A stretch of DNA of 64,000 nt from Alphaproteobacteria bacterium (GCA_021775935.1 JAJFGY010000136.1:1-64000); one strand, 5' to 3'. Shown: positions 1 through 8,843, numbered from the stretch's first letter. The notes: generated by a model from the sequence alone, not told the origin. Numbers and translations: made by a program.

Positions 1-212
1 GCTCCCTTTTTCTAATTGTTGGATTTGTCGTCGTTGAGTGCGTTGCGAGCCTATTGCGACCGACCGATTTTGTAGCTTTCCGTAACTCAAAATTGGGAAG
101 TTCAATGACTACAGATTGGCTGAAAATATTCGAGGCCGCGATCCTACTGCTTGATCTGGCGATAAAGCTCGCTGAGCTTGTCCGCCAAATCTGGCACCTT
201 TCACAAACGTAA
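1..212 (+). CDS. C-terminal end of an unidentified membrane protein (5' partial)
   Basis: The frame whose first full codon begins at base 3 is open from the window edge to a TAA at 210-212, giving about 69 residues. It starts with a hydrophobic run (LFLIVGFVVVECVASLL) that looks like a membrane helix, then a short polar linker and a second amphipathic or hydrophobic segment (AAILLLDLAIKLAELV). It is too short for the ORF track. An alternative is a 35-residue protein starting at the ATG at 105, which has GGGAAG just upstream. The upstream part of the gene lies outside the window, so the family cannot be named. That the frame is coding is inferred from its openness and its hydrophobic pattern. 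Confidence 0.45.
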   Translation, partial: SLFLIVGFVVVECVASLLRPTDFVAFRNSKLGSSMTTDWLKIFEAAILLLDLAIKLAELVRQIWHLSQT

Positions 213-334
213 CCTAGCGAGACCGGAGTGGCGTGATCGGCGCCGAAGAGCAACAGAGAAACACTTGCTCTTCCCCCTCTCCTCAGACATCGTTCTGGAA
301 ACGCATTCCAAAAAAGAACTTCAGGGGAAACTCC

Positions 335-943
335 ATGCTCAAGCTTCATTTCGCACCTAATTCGCGCGCGCAGCGCTCTCTCTGGCTGCTGGAGGAGCTG
401 GCTCTCCCGTACGAGCTGAACCGGATGGACTTCCACCCCAAAGACCTGAAGTCAGACGACCACAAAGCTCGCCACCCCCTTGGCCGCATTCCGGTTTTGG
501 ACGATGGCGATATCTCGATCTTCGAAAGCGGTGCGATTGCCGAATATCTTCTGGAGCGGCACAAAAATGGCGGCCTGAAGCCCGCCGTCGACGCGCCCGC
601 CTACCCTGAATATCTGCAATGGTTCCATTATTGCGAAGGCATGGTCATGCCGCCGGTCAACACCATCGTGGTGCACACCCTGCTCCTGCCGCCGGAGCGT
701 CAGGACGAAACCGTTCGGGGCCAGGCCCAGCGCCTTCTCACCCGCGCGCTTGCCCCGGTCAATGATGCCATGGAAGGTCGCGACTACATACTTGGTGACT
801 TCTCTGCCGTCGATACCATGCTCGGCCACGCCATCTACATGTCCAACCGTCTGGGCTGTGTGACCGATGAGATGACCAACCTCAAAGCCTATGTCGCGCG
901 GCTGGAAACCCGACCCGCGTTTCAGAAAGCCATGTCCGCCTGA
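335..943 (+). CDS. glutathione S-transferase family protein
   Basis: This 202-residue protein has the two-part cytosolic GST architecture. Residues 1-80 form a thioredoxin-like domain beginning MLKLHFAPNSRAQRSLW, with the cis-proline region GRIPVLDDGD and the glutathione-contact FESGAIAEYL. The rest is the all-helical domain, which includes the YILGDFSAVDTMLG segment typical of GST C-termini. The ORF track opens 34 codons earlier, but I chose the ATG at 335 because AGGGGAAA lies just before it and the family normally starts with the first beta strand. It probably conjugates glutathione to electrophiles or acts as a peroxidase; the substrate cannot be read from the sequence. The next gene is a small orphan in the same direction. 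Confidence 0.85.
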   Translation: MLKLHFAPNSRAQRSLWLLEELALPYELNRMDFHPKDLKSDDHKARHPLGRIPVLDDGDISIFESGAIAEYLLERHKNGGLKPAVDAPAYPEYLQWFHYCEGMVMPPVNTIVVHTLLLPPERQDETVRGQAQRLLTRALAPVNDAMEGRDYILGDFSAVDTMLGHAIYMSNRLGCVTDEMTNLKAYVARLETRPAFQKAMSA

Positions 944-1060
944 CACCGAGGGCCTGCTCAACCCGCCGCTGCCGAAATCTCTGTTTCTCGTCGTTGCCCC
1001 TCCCATTGAACTAGGACTATGTTCCTATTTTGATCACCTAGTTTGAGTCGGAGGCTGGCA

Positions 1061-1303
1061 ATGGCGACAGGCAGATATAAGGGCAAAAAGGACCGTATGA
1101 GCGAGGACGAATGGCATGACAGTCTCATGGCCATGCGCCCGGCCTATGGGGAGCTGGTGAAAATCACCATGAGCCATCGGATTCAATCGGTTCAATATAG
1201 CGCTGCCCTGATCTGCATGAACGCGATGGCTGACCTCGCCAAACTGCATGGGCGGCACCTGCATCACTATTTCGGCTCTATCCCCGATCACAAGAGCTAT
1301 TAG
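1061..1303 (+). CDS. hypothetical 80-residue protein
   Basis: I do not recognise a family. The ATG at 1061 is preceded by CGGAGG at good spacing, so it was preferred to the in-frame TTG at 1043 used by the ORF track. The product is hydrophilic, rich in Met and His, basic near its N-terminus (RYKGKKDR) and then probably helical. It ends in a His-rich stretch (HGRHLHHYFG) that could bind metal, but no known motif is complete. It lies between the GST and MBL-fold genes, all on the same strand, and there is no convincing terminator before the MBL gene. That it is a real gene rests on the ribosome binding site and the uninterrupted frame. Confidence 0.5.
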   Translation: MATGRYKGKKDRMSEDEWHDSLMAMRPAYGELVKITMSHRIQSVQYSAALICMNAMADLAKLHGRHLHHYFGSIPDHKSY

Positions 1304-1375
1304 GGCGGCTTCCCTTCATGGGCCCCAACCCGGTATAAAGCTTCATCCTTATCGACCTCTTCCAAGGCCCCGCTC

Positions 1376-2029
1376 ATGTCTCTTAAAGCCGCGATTATTC
1401 CTGTGACACCGCTTGAGCAGAATTGCTGCCTCATCTGGAACGATGAGAACATGCTGGGCGCGGTTACGGACCCTGGCGGTGATCTTGAGAAAATCGAAGA
1501 TGCGCTGAAACAGACAGGCGTGAAGCTGGAGAAAGTGCTCCTGACCCATGGGCATCTGGACCATGCCTCGGCGGCTGGTGAACTCGCAAAACGGCATGGG
1601 GTGCAGATTGAAGGACCCCACCGGGATGATCAGTTCCTGATCGACGACCTGCCCGAGCAAGGGGCCAAATATGGTATGCCAAGCTATGACGCGTTTCTGC
1701 CCGACCGGTGGCTGGACGATGAAGACACCGTGGAGCTTGCGGGCCTCACCCTGCGTGTACGTCATTGCCCCGGCCACACGCCCGGCCATGTCGTCTTCAT
1801 TCATGAGCCTTCGAAGCTCGCGATTGTCGGCGACGTCATTTTCCAGGGCTCGATTGGGCGGACGGACTTTCCCCGCGGCAATCACGAACAGCTCATCTCC
1901 TCCATCAGAGACAGGCTGTTTCCGCTGGGCGGTGAAATTGCGTTCGTGCCGGGCCATGGCCCCATGTCGACTTTTGAATTTGAGAAAAAGACCAATCCGT
2001 TCTGTTCAGACATGGCCGTCGGCGCGTAA
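1376..2029 (+). CDS. MBL-fold metallo-hydrolase, glyoxalase II-like (YcbL type)
   Basis: The 217-residue protein is a single-domain metallo-beta-lactamase-fold hydrolase. The zinc-binding signature THGHLDHAS lies near residues 58-66. Further ligands are seen in CPGHTPGHVVF, in the conserved Asp of IVGDVIFQGSIGRTDFP, and in the C-terminal VPGHGPMST. This pattern is that of short glyoxalase II homologues such as YcbL, which hydrolyse S-lactoylglutathione or related thioesters. It lacks the helical C-terminal domain of classical GloB. The ATG at 1376 has an AAGG sequence about ten bases upstream. It ends nine bases before the converging methyltransferase gene. A nearby GST agrees with a glutathione-linked detoxification role, but that link is inference. 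Confidence 0.85.
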   Translation: MSLKAAIIPVTPLEQNCCLIWNDENMLGAVTDPGGDLEKIEDALKQTGVKLEKVLLTHGHLDHASAAGELAKRHGVQIEGPHRDDQFLIDDLPEQGAKYGMPSYDAFLPDRWLDDEDTVELAGLTLRVRHCPGHTPGHVVFIHEPSKLAIVGDVIFQGSIGRTDFPRGNHEQLISSIRDRLFPLGGEIAFVPGHGPMSTFEFEKKTNPFCSDMAVGA

Positions 2030-2038
2030 GACCTGCGC

Positions 2039-3631
2039 CTAAGAAGCGAGCAGACCACTTCGGGCCGCATGTGCCAAAACGCGCAGCGTGGTTGCCTTCG
2101 CCCTTGCCTGCGGCGTGCCCTCTCTCGCCACAAGAGGTAACTCCCCACGGGAGACAACTTCCGCCAGGTCATCAGAAATCTGCTGAATTGTCTGGGTGCC
2201 ATCAAGCCTGCTCAAAATGAACCGCGCCGTGTCATCGACCGCGATGGAGTGCGGCATCAGGCTTGCCACATGGCTTGCCGCTGCCCGCGCCTGAACAAGC
2301 GCAAGCGGAGACAGCACGGGGCGTTCTCCCACCCGCGAAACCGCCCTGCTTTCAGCCAGGTGCGTGCGCAATGCGCCAGTGGGCAGCAATTTCTGCGCAA
2401 CCGCAAACAGCGTTCTCGACACCTGCAATGCATCGGCTGGCAATATCCCGGTCGGCTTCAATGCAGCGACGATATGGGCCACCAGACGGTCGGCCCGGAC
2501 AGGGAAATATTTGTGTTTCTCCAACAGGGCCAGCGCCGCAATCTCAATCGGGTTTTGGGTGCGGTACTTCAAGGGCCCGACAAATGTTATGGGGGCACCA
2601 GTAAGCAGTGCCCGGTCCGCCAGTGTTTTGTCTTCTCGCGACAGGTCACTGGTGAGGCAAAGAGAGCCGAGTGCTTTTCTGAGGTCAAATGCCTGCCGCT
2701 CCCGGTCCGCATGCACCAACAATACGTGGCGACGTTTTGTTTTCGTGTGCTGATCAATCTGGCCGTAAACGTCCGCAGTTTCCTGTGGGTGGGTGTTTGC
2801 CGGGCGCATTGCAGGCGGGAGTACATCGAGATTGGATTTCGCTGGATCTATATCGCCGATGGGCTTCAACTTGGCCGCGTCTGCCATTGCAAGGAATTCG
2901 CTGATGGGAACCGACCGGCGGTTGGGGTCCAGGAAGTCCCGGTAGATTTCTGCGTTGGACGCATGGGCAAGGCGGGTCAGCTCACCCAGCTGATGCTGGC
3001 GCTCGCTCATCTCTCCAGCAGATATGCGGTTTACAAGACTGATCACTTTGGCGCGTACCAACTGCACCTTTTCACGAGGGTCGCTTTCCTGATCCAGGCT
3101 CTGGCTCATCTCCGATTTAAGATCATCGATGGTTTGCCAACCAGGGACCACATCCACGCTGATGCACGCGACGCCCTCTTCAGCCAGATGTTTTTTTGTG
3201 AGCACCAGAAGCGCCATGCGTTCTGCAGTCGCTGCGGTAGAAAACACATCAGCGGCGGTGATGAAATCATAGGTCGCGAGATCTGAACTTTCAAAACTCG
3301 CCAGGTCCAATTCAGCGCCACGCACATTCTCCGCCTTGGCGTGGCCTGCCAGCGACACAATATCGGCATGACTACCAACCGGCGCTGCTGTGAATGAGAC
3401 TTGAGGAAATGCAACCGCGTGGGCAACCAGGTTCGTGCCAGAGCCACTGCCGATCTCCAGGTAGCGTGCCGCGTTGAGTGGCGGCGTTGGATACCCTTCA
3501 ACGAGCGCGCGCGCGCCCAGTCTGGATGGAGAAAAATCGGTTGCGGCTTTTTGCGGACGCAGGTCGAGCGCATCTGCGCCCACAGGTGCGGCGCTCTTTC
3601 GGTCTGCAGTGGAGAACGTGGTCACGTTCAT
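2039..3631 (-). CDS. SAM-dependent methyltransferase with C-terminal regulatory-type domain
   Basis: This is a 530-residue protein. Its first half is a class I SAM-dependent methyltransferase: motif I is YLEIGSGSGTNL, near residues 57-68, followed by an acidic strand end and a YDFITAADVFS motif. The middle and C-terminal parts resemble the methyltransferase regulatory domains found in a large group of bacterial methyltransferases, with helical segments and a final winged-helix-like stretch (FILSRLDGTQTIQQISDDL). The substrate is unknown; relatives are often near surface polysaccharide or flagellar modification genes, which are not present here. It is divergent from the transporter gene across a 158-base promoter region. 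A 345-codon plus-strand ORF inside it is a shadow. Confidence 0.7.
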   Translation of the reverse strand: MNVTTFSTADRKSAAPVGADALDLRPQKAATDFSPSRLGARALVEGYPTPPLNAARYLEIGSGSGTNLVAHAVAFPQVSFTAAPVGSHADIVSLAGHAKAENVRGAELDLASFESSDLATYDFITAADVFSTAATAERMALLVLTKKHLAEEGVACISVDVVPGWQTIDDLKSEMSQSLDQESDPREKVQLVRAKVISLVNRISAGEMSERQHQLGELTRLAHASNAEIYRDFLDPNRRSVPISEFLAMADAAKLKPIGDIDPAKSNLDVLPPAMRPANTHPQETADVYGQIDQHTKTKRRHVLLVHADRERQAFDLRKALGSLCLTSDLSREDKTLADRALLTGAPITFVGPLKYRTQNPIEIAALALLEKHKYFPVRADRLVAHIVAALKPTGILPADALQVSRTLFAVAQKLLPTGALRTHLAESRAVSRVGERPVLSPLALVQARAAASHVASLMPHSIAVDDTARFILSRLDGTQTIQQISDDLAEVVSRGELPLVAREGTPQARAKATTLRVLAHAARSGLLAS

Positions 3632-3789
3632 ACCCTCTTGGTCCGCCAGAAGAACCTAGGAGAATAGGTTTAGAAGTTTAACGTGGGGTGGACATTTCGG
3701 CAGGAATAGGCTTCCTTGTTAACAAATGACAAAAAGTCAAAAACGCGGATAGCCCGTACATAAAACAGATATATGCCTGGGGAGGCACC

Positions 3790-5274
3790 ATGAGTGAAGA
3801 CCGACTGCCAAGATGGCGGATCGCGATGTTTAGTTTGCCCTCAATTCCAATTTCGGCGCTGGGGCTGCCCATTGTGGTTTACCTACCGCCATTTTATGCC
3901 AGCGAGATGGGGCTCTCGCTGACCCTGGTCGGCACGATCTTCCTGATTGCCCGGTTCTGGGATGTGTTCACTGACCCAGTCCTTGGCATCGTGTCCGATC
4001 GTATCCCCAGCCGTTGGGGACGCCGGCGGCATTGGATCGCCCTCTCCGCACCCTTTCTCATGATCTCTGCCTACATGCTCTTCATGCCCTCAGACCCGCT
4101 CTCGGCCATGTGGATGTTTGGCTGGGTGTCGGGCATCTGGTCATCGTTTGGCGGCGCTACAAATGACACTGCTGTCTACCTCCTCAGTTGGATGGTGATC
4201 CTCTATATCGGCTGGACACTCATCACGATCTCCCACATGAGCTGGGGTGCAGAGCTTTCTGCAGACTATGATGAACGCTCCCTGATCCAGGGGTGGCGAG
4301 AATTTGCACTCATTTTCGGTATGTTCACTGTGCTCGCCCTGCCCGCCATCATTGAGGGCGTCCGTGGCGAGGCTTCCGGCTCATCAGGTGTAGCGGCCAT
4401 GGGATGGTTCATTATCATCCTGCTGCCAATCACGATCCTTCTGGCAATCTGGTTGGTGCCCGAACGCTCCTCGGCAAAGCCGGCAGCATTCGATGGGAAG
4501 GAAGCCCTCTCCATCCTCATGAAGAACAGGCTGTTGCAGCGCATCCTGGTTGCGGATCTGCTGGTTGGGGTTGGCCCGTCTATCACCGGCGCCCTCTACA
4601 TTTTCTTTGCCTCCCAAGTAATGGGTCTGCCGCAATATGCAAGCACGCTCTTACTGGTCTATTTCATTGCCGGGTTTGTCGGCATCCCGATGTGGATCAA
4701 GCTCTCCACCGTCTCTGGCAAGCACCGCACGCTGGCCTATGCGATGATCTACGGAGCCATTTCTCTCCCGATGGTGGTGCTCTTTCCCACTGAGAGTTTC
4801 TGGTGGCTGTTCTTTGGGAACACCGCCTATGGCGTTGCCTATGGCGCAGGATCGTTCCTATTGCGGTCGGTCATGGCCGATGTGACCGACTATGACAATC
4901 TGGAAACCGGCGAGCAAAGAACCGGGATGTATTATTCACTGCTCACCATGACCAGCAAAGTGGGCTCCGCGCTCGCCATCGGGATCACCTACCCCCTCCT
5001 CGACTGGATCGGGTTCGACGCGAGCGGCGGCAACTCTCAAGAGACGCTAAATCAGCTCCTCTATATCTATGTCGGTTTCCCTGCCCTCTTCATGTTGGCA
5101 GCTGCTGCAGTCATGTGGAATTTTCCACTCGACCGTGAACAACAACAATTGCTGCGGGCTCGCATTGCGCAGCGCGATCAACATCGGCTTGATGAACACC
5201 CCGCTAGTGACGCAGCTGCAGCCATCGCGCAAGTTGGCAGCGCTGGCGGCATTGCTGATAAACCAGTCAAATAG
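3790..5274 (+). CDS. GPH-family (MelB-like) MFS transporter
   Basis: This is a 494-residue integral inner-membrane protein with about twelve hydrophobic segments. The signature FWDVFTDPVLGIVSDR, followed by a basic loop (SRWGRRRHW), is characteristic of the glycoside-pentoside-hexuronide:cation symporter family related to MelB. A second-half motif (GAGSFLLRSVMADVTDYDN) matches the same family. It likely couples uptake of a glycoside or related small molecule to a sodium or proton gradient; the cargo cannot be read. The ATG follows GGGGAGG. The stop is eight bases before the mazG start, so the two may be cotranscribed without being functionally related. Upstream lies an AT-rich region shared with the divergent methyltransferase gene. 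Confidence 0.85.
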   Translation: MSEDRLPRWRIAMFSLPSIPISALGLPIVVYLPPFYASEMGLSLTLVGTIFLIARFWDVFTDPVLGIVSDRIPSRWGRRRHWIALSAPFLMISAYMLFMPSDPLSAMWMFGWVSGIWSSFGGATNDTAVYLLSWMVILYIGWTLITISHMSWGAELSADYDERSLIQGWREFALIFGMFTVLALPAIIEGVRGEASGSSGVAAMGWFIIILLPITILLAIWLVPERSSAKPAAFDGKEALSILMKNRLLQRILVADLLVGVGPSITGALYIFFASQVMGLPQYASTLLLVYFIAGFVGIPMWIKLSTVSGKHRTLAYAMIYGAISLPMVVLFPTESFWWLFFGNTAYGVAYGAGSFLLRSVMADVTDYDNLETGEQRTGMYYSLLTMTSKVGSALAIGITYPLLDWIGFDASGGNSQETLNQLLYIYVGFPALFMLAAAAVMWNFPLDREQQQLLRARIAQRDQHRLDEHPASDAAAAIAQVGSAGGIADKPVK

Positions 5275-5282
5275 GTCGACGC

Positions 5283-6107
5283 GTGCAAGACACACCCAAA
5301 AACCTTCGGTCGATTGATGCCCTGCTTAAGATCATGGCGAACCTGCGAGACCCAGATGGTGGCTGCCCGTGGGATTTGGAACAGAACTTCAGGACAATTT
5401 CCCCTTATACGCTTGAGGAGGCGTACGAAGTCGCCGACGCGATCGAACGGGGAAACCTGGAAGACCTGAAAGAAGAGTTAGGCGACCTTCTGCTGCAAGT
5501 CGTCTTCCACGCACAAATGGCAAATGAGCAAGGTGCGTTTACCTTCGACGATGTCGTTGAGGGCATCTCCGAGAAAATGATCAGACGCCACCCGCACGTG
5601 TTTTCCACCAACACCCCTGAGGGCGCAGCGCAGACACCCGCCAATGTTGCCGCCACGTGGGAGGAAATCAAGCAGGCAGAGAAGGACGCCAAAGGCAGAC
5701 CTCTTGCCAGCCTGCTGGATGATGTGCCTGCAGTGCTGCCATCGCTGATGCAAGCCGTAATACTGCAAAAGCGAGCGGCAAAAGTGGGCTTTGACTGGCC
5801 AAGTGCCGGACCTGTGCTGGACAAAATCGAAGAAGAATTCGGTGAGTTACAAGTTGAAGTCGCTGCACAAGATGCTGACAAGACAGAAGAGGAATTTGGT
5901 GATCTCCTGTTTGTTCTGGCAAATTATGCCCGCCATCTAAAGGTTGACCCTGATGCTGCCTTGCGGCGTGCGAACCAAAAATTCCGTACACGCTTTGCCT
6001 CGATGGAAGAAACAGCAGAAACGCGGTCCGTTGATCTCGCTGACCTAACGCTCAAACAGCTTGAAGACTTGTGGGTTCTTGCAAAAGCCAACGAGAACAA
6101 AGCTTAA
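5283..6107 (+). CDS. mazG: nucleoside triphosphate pyrophosphohydrolase MazG
   Basis: The 274-residue protein matches full-length MazG with two tandem MazG domains. The first has CPWDLEQNFRTISPYTLEEAYEV and the metal-binding EELGDLLLQVVFHA; the second has EEEFGELQ and EEFGDLLFVLANYARHL. It hydrolyses non-canonical or excess NTPs to NMP and pyrophosphate in the cytoplasm and moderates stress alarmone levels. The start is a GTG at 5283, eight bases after the transporter stop. No ATG at the N-terminus would keep the first motif intact with normal spacing. Its 3' end overlaps the converging IMPase-family gene by four bases. Confidence 0.93.
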   Translation: MQDTPKNLRSIDALLKIMANLRDPDGGCPWDLEQNFRTISPYTLEEAYEVADAIERGNLEDLKEELGDLLLQVVFHAQMANEQGAFTFDDVVEGISEKMIRRHPHVFSTNTPEGAAQTPANVAATWEEIKQAEKDAKGRPLASLLDDVPAVLPSLMQAVILQKRAAKVGFDWPSAGPVLDKIEEEFGELQVEVAAQDADKTEEEFGDLLFVLANYARHLKVDPDAALRRANQKFRTRFASMEETAETRSVDLADLTLKQLEDLWVLAKANENKA

Positions 6108-6916
6108 GCCATCAGGTTTTGCGCAGCTTGCCAAAGCTCTTCATTAGCTGCCAGAACATGAGGTCCTTGCAGTATTTGCGGACGATAGTTTTCATCGGTT
6201 TCCACATTCCGCGCCACGCCACCTGTCTCCCTCAAAATGAGACTGCCCGGCGCATGGTCCCAGGGCAGCATCCGATGATAGGTGGCGAGATCCTTCGCCC
6301 CGCGGGCAATGTCGGTATATTCGCGCGCGGCGCACATTTCATTGTTCGAAGATGCCACTTTGCTTTTCAGCAGGGACAATCGTGGTTCCCACCCATCAGG
6401 ATAATGCTTTGTGTAGAAGGCCCCCTTCGCTGCACTCAGACTTGTGGGGGACGTGCGCGCAGAAAGGCGGGTGGTGCCATTCTTATCGACCAGTGTGGTT
6501 CCTGCACCCTGCTCGGCGATGAAGAGTTCATCTTGTACAGGGAAGAAAATCACGGATTGCAGAACCTCCCCTTTGTCCGCAAAGGCAATCATAGTGGCAA
6601 ACCCGGGATTGCCGCCGACGAAAAGGGACGTGCCGTCAATAGGATCCACATACCAGGTCTCCCCCAAGCCCGCAGACTTCTTCAACAGATCTGGCGTGGC
6701 GGCCGTCGCTTCCTCCCCAATGACAACAGAACCTGGCACTAAATCGATCAGTCTGGGCGTCAGGAAGAGTTCAGCCTCCCTATCTGCAATTGTGACAAAA
6801 TCACCCTTGCTCTTCTCTTCGATGTCATCGGAGGACAGCGCTCTAAATCGTGGCAGTATTTTTTCAGATGCCGCCTCACGAACCAGAGCGACAAGCTTGT
6901 CGAGATTAGCGCTCAC
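6104..6916 (-). CDS. inositol monophosphatase family protein
   Basis: This 270-residue protein carries the Li-sensitive, Mg-dependent phosphatase signatures: a GEE motif in GSVVIGEEA, YVDPIDGTSLFVGGNP with the catalytic DPxDGT, and the C-terminal PWDHAPGSLILRETGG. Family members dephosphorylate inositol phosphates, 3'-phosphoadenosine nucleotides, histidinol phosphate or fructose bisphosphate. The exact substrate is not evident, and this form is best called IMPase-like. Its start overlaps the hflX stop by four bases (ATGA), so it is translationally coupled as the last gene of the hfq-hflX operon. The 3' end overlaps mazG by four bases in convergent orientation. Confidence 0.85.
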   Translation of the reverse strand: MSANLDKLVALVREAASEKILPRFRALSSDDIEEKSKGDFVTIADREAELFLTPRLIDLVPGSVVIGEEATAATPDLLKKSAGLGETWYVDPIDGTSLFVGGNPGFATMIAFADKGEVLQSVIFFPVQDELFIAEQGAGTTLVDKNGTTRLSARTSPTSLSAAKGAFYTKHYPDGWEPRLSLLKSKVASSNNEMCAAREYTDIARGAKDLATYHRMLPWDHAPGSLILRETGGVARNVETDENYRPQILQGPHVLAANEELWQAAQNLMA

Positions 6917-8322
6917 TCAGCTGCATTCGCAAATTCGGCCAAAGCCGCCTCGACGATCCTGGGATATCGTTTCTCAAATCGTCCCACTTCAGGTCCGGCA
7001 AGATTAACTTCCACGCGTGTCACTCCCGCGTCGTCTGACACGCTCTCTACAACCTGCCCATGCTGGTGCAACCACGCAATGGCTTCACTGTCTTCCGGTG
7101 CTATCGCCAGACTTAGGTTTGTCGTGTCCGATGTAAGCAATTCATCCAGCTGTTCTAAAAGTGCCTCAACACCTTCACCATTGAGGGCGGAGACGACAGC
7201 GATATTGCCTCCTCGTCCTGCGCTTTCCTCCAGGGCTTCACGCCCGTCCTCATCCAAGAGGTCTGCCTTGTTGAGGACTTCAATCAGTTTGCTTTCAGCG
7301 CGCGTTTCTAGATCAATGCCCAGGCTTTTCAAGACGTCCGCGACATCCTGCTTCTGGGCTTCCGTTTCATTGTGCGCGACATCGCGAATATGCAGGACGA
7401 TCTCAGCCTCAAGTACCTCTTCGAGCGTAGCGCGGAAAGAGGCAATCAAATGCGTCGGCAAATCTGAAATAAATCCGACCGTGTCAGAAAGAATGACTTT
7501 TCGCCCGCTGGGCAGCTCGATTGCCCGCATGGTTGGATCAAGTGTGGCAAACAGAAGATCTTGTGCAAAGACGTCCGACTTAGTAACTCTGTTGAAGAGG
7601 GTCGATTTTCCAGCATTTGTGTAGCCAACAAGAGCAATGACGGGGTATGGCGCCGCCCGCCGGGTCTTGCGATGAAGTTCCCGCGTCTTTTTGACCTTGC
7701 CTATGTCCCTCTCAAGTCGGTTGATCTTGTCCTGGAGCGCGCGACGGTCCGCCTCGATCTGAGTTTCACCAGGTCCGCCCAGAAAACCCACACCACCCCT
7801 TTGGCGTTCCAAATGGGTCCAGGACCGAACCAGGCGGCTCTTCTGATAGGTGAGGTGAGCAAGCTCAACCTGCAACCGCCCTTCCCGTGTCCGGGCGCGC
7901 TCGCCGAAGATCTCAAGGATCAAGCCGGTCCGGTCTAACACCTTGACCTTCCACGCACGCTCCAGATTACGCTGTTGCACAGGTGAAAGCTGACCGTCGA
8001 TGATGACCAGTTCAACTTGTTGGTGCTTTATCTGCTCACCAAGCTCCTCAACTTTACCACTGCCCAACAAGGTGGCTGGGCGGATTGCATCGAGCGTCAC
8101 AATCTCGGAAATAACGATGTCCAAATGGATCGCCGCTGCGAGACCGACAGCCTCATCGAGCCGTTCGCGGGAAGACCGTCGCTGGTCTGCCCCCAGCTTC
8201 AACCATGGAAGAAGAACAAACGCCTTTGTTGCAGGCGGCTCGCCAACATGAAATCCCGTACGGGGGCGTTTCTCAATCTTCCCCGACTTCTCAGGATGTT
8301 GCTTCAAGTTTTCAGCGGTCAA
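6913..8322 (-). CDS. hflX: ribosome-associated GTPase HflX
   Basis: This 469-residue translational GTPase rescues or splits stalled ribosomes under stress. The N-terminal HflX-specific domain (LVIIDGQLSPVQQRNLE; RTGLILEIFGERARTREG) is followed by a coiled linker with the Gly-rich GGVGFLGGPGETQIE. The GTPase domain has the P-loop GYTNAGKSTLFN, switch and DTVGFI, and NKAD-type recognition (LNKADLL). The start is a TTG at 8322, six bases after the hfq stop; GAGGAAAG lies about ten bases upstream inside the end of hfq. No nearer ATG gives a full-length protein. The hfq-hflX pair is a conserved proteobacterial operon. Confidence 0.93.
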   Translation of the reverse strand: MTAENLKQHPEKSGKIEKRPRTGFHVGEPPATKAFVLLPWLKLGADQRRSSRERLDEAVGLAAAIHLDIVISEIVTLDAIRPATLLGSGKVEELGEQIKHQQVELVIIDGQLSPVQQRNLERAWKVKVLDRTGLILEIFGERARTREGRLQVELAHLTYQKSRLVRSWTHLERQRGGVGFLGGPGETQIEADRRALQDKINRLERDIGKVKKTRELHRKTRRAAPYPVIALVGYTNAGKSTLFNRVTKSDVFAQDLLFATLDPTMRAIELPSGRKVILSDTVGFISDLPTHLIASFRATLEEVLEAEIVLHIRDVAHNETEAQKQDVADVLKSLGIDLETRAESKLIEVLNKADLLDEDGREALEESAGRGGNIAVVSALNGEGVEALLEQLDELLTSDTTNLSLAIAPEDSEAIAWLHQHGQVVESVSDDAGVTRVEVNLAGPEVGRFEKRYPRIVEAALAEFANAAE

Positions 8323-8328
8323 GCGTAC

Positions 8329-8571
8329 TCAGCTTTCCTCTTCGTCCCCTTCAAACAGGGAAACGGGTTGTCCGGGCATAATGGTCGATATGGCGTGCTT
8401 ATACACCAGTTGGGAGTGGCCATCCCGGCGCAACAGCACACAAAAATTATCGAACCAGGTTATCACGCCCTGAAGCTTGACGCCGTTCACAAGAAAAATT
8501 GTGAGCATCGTCTTGTTCTTCCGGACGGTATTGAGAAAGGTATCTTGGAGATTCTGCGGTTTATCCGACAT
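8329..8571 (-). CDS. hfq: RNA chaperone Hfq
   Basis: The 80-residue protein is a complete Hfq. The Sm1 motif runs through [19 protein letters not shown] and [15 protein letters not shown], and the Sm2 region is YKHAISTI. The hexamer anneals small RNAs to mRNAs and controls nitrogen, iron and stress regulons. The short acidic tail (LFEGDEEES) is typical of alphaproteobacterial Hfq, which lacks the long enterobacterial tail. The ATG follows GGAATGGA. It heads an operon with hflX and the IMPase-family gene. The 272 bases upstream are non-coding and probably hold its promoter. Confidence 0.97.
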   Translation of the reverse strand: MSDKPQNLQDTFLNTVRKNKTMLTIFLVNGVKLQGVITWFDNFCVLLRRDGHSQLVYKHAISTIMPGQPVSLFEGDEEES

Positions 8572-8843
8572 TTTTTATCCATTCCGGGTCGCACCGGTTT
8601 CATCTGCTGCCATTAATCTGACATCTGGCGGCAGAATGCCTTTGCGCACACCTGTTTTGGCGATTTTGCATCATTTCCACATCAACGCAGAATCGCATTT
8701 ATTCCGCGGGTTGAGGGCCTCTCCCCGCTTTCTTCACAACTGACCCCACATTTGCCCTCTGCAGATCATATAGGCCAAACTGAGACCGGGTCATCATCCA
8801 TCCAAACTAAAGTTTGGTGTGGGTCAAATTAAGGCCGGATTTT
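8572..8843. other. non-coding region between dat and hfq
   Basis: These 272 bases lie between the stop of the aminotransferase gene and the hfq start, both on the minus strand. I see no convincing gene. The region should contain the hfq promoter and any terminator of the trk-dat transcript. The only clear structure is the 7-base inverted repeat described separately. The 88-codon plus-strand ORF here runs through the start of hfq and looks like chance. Confidence 0.5.
8802..8817. promoter_or_regulatory. inverted repeat CCAAACT-AA-AGTTTGG
   Basis: The 16 bases form a perfect 7-base inverted repeat with a 2-base centre, 27 bases beyond the stop of the aminotransferase gene. There is no T-tract after it on the minus strand, so an intrinsic terminator is unlikely. 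It could be an operator or chance. Confidence 0.25.

Noticed and set aside
1011-1030. TAGGA-N6-TCCTA hairpin before the 80-residue gene
   Set aside because: The stem is only five bases and the T-run is short, so it cannot be told from chance.
2249-3286. 345-codon plus-strand ORF
   Set aside because: It lies wholly opposite the methyltransferase gene, has no family features and is Cys/Arg-rich as expected for a shadow frame in GC-rich DNA.
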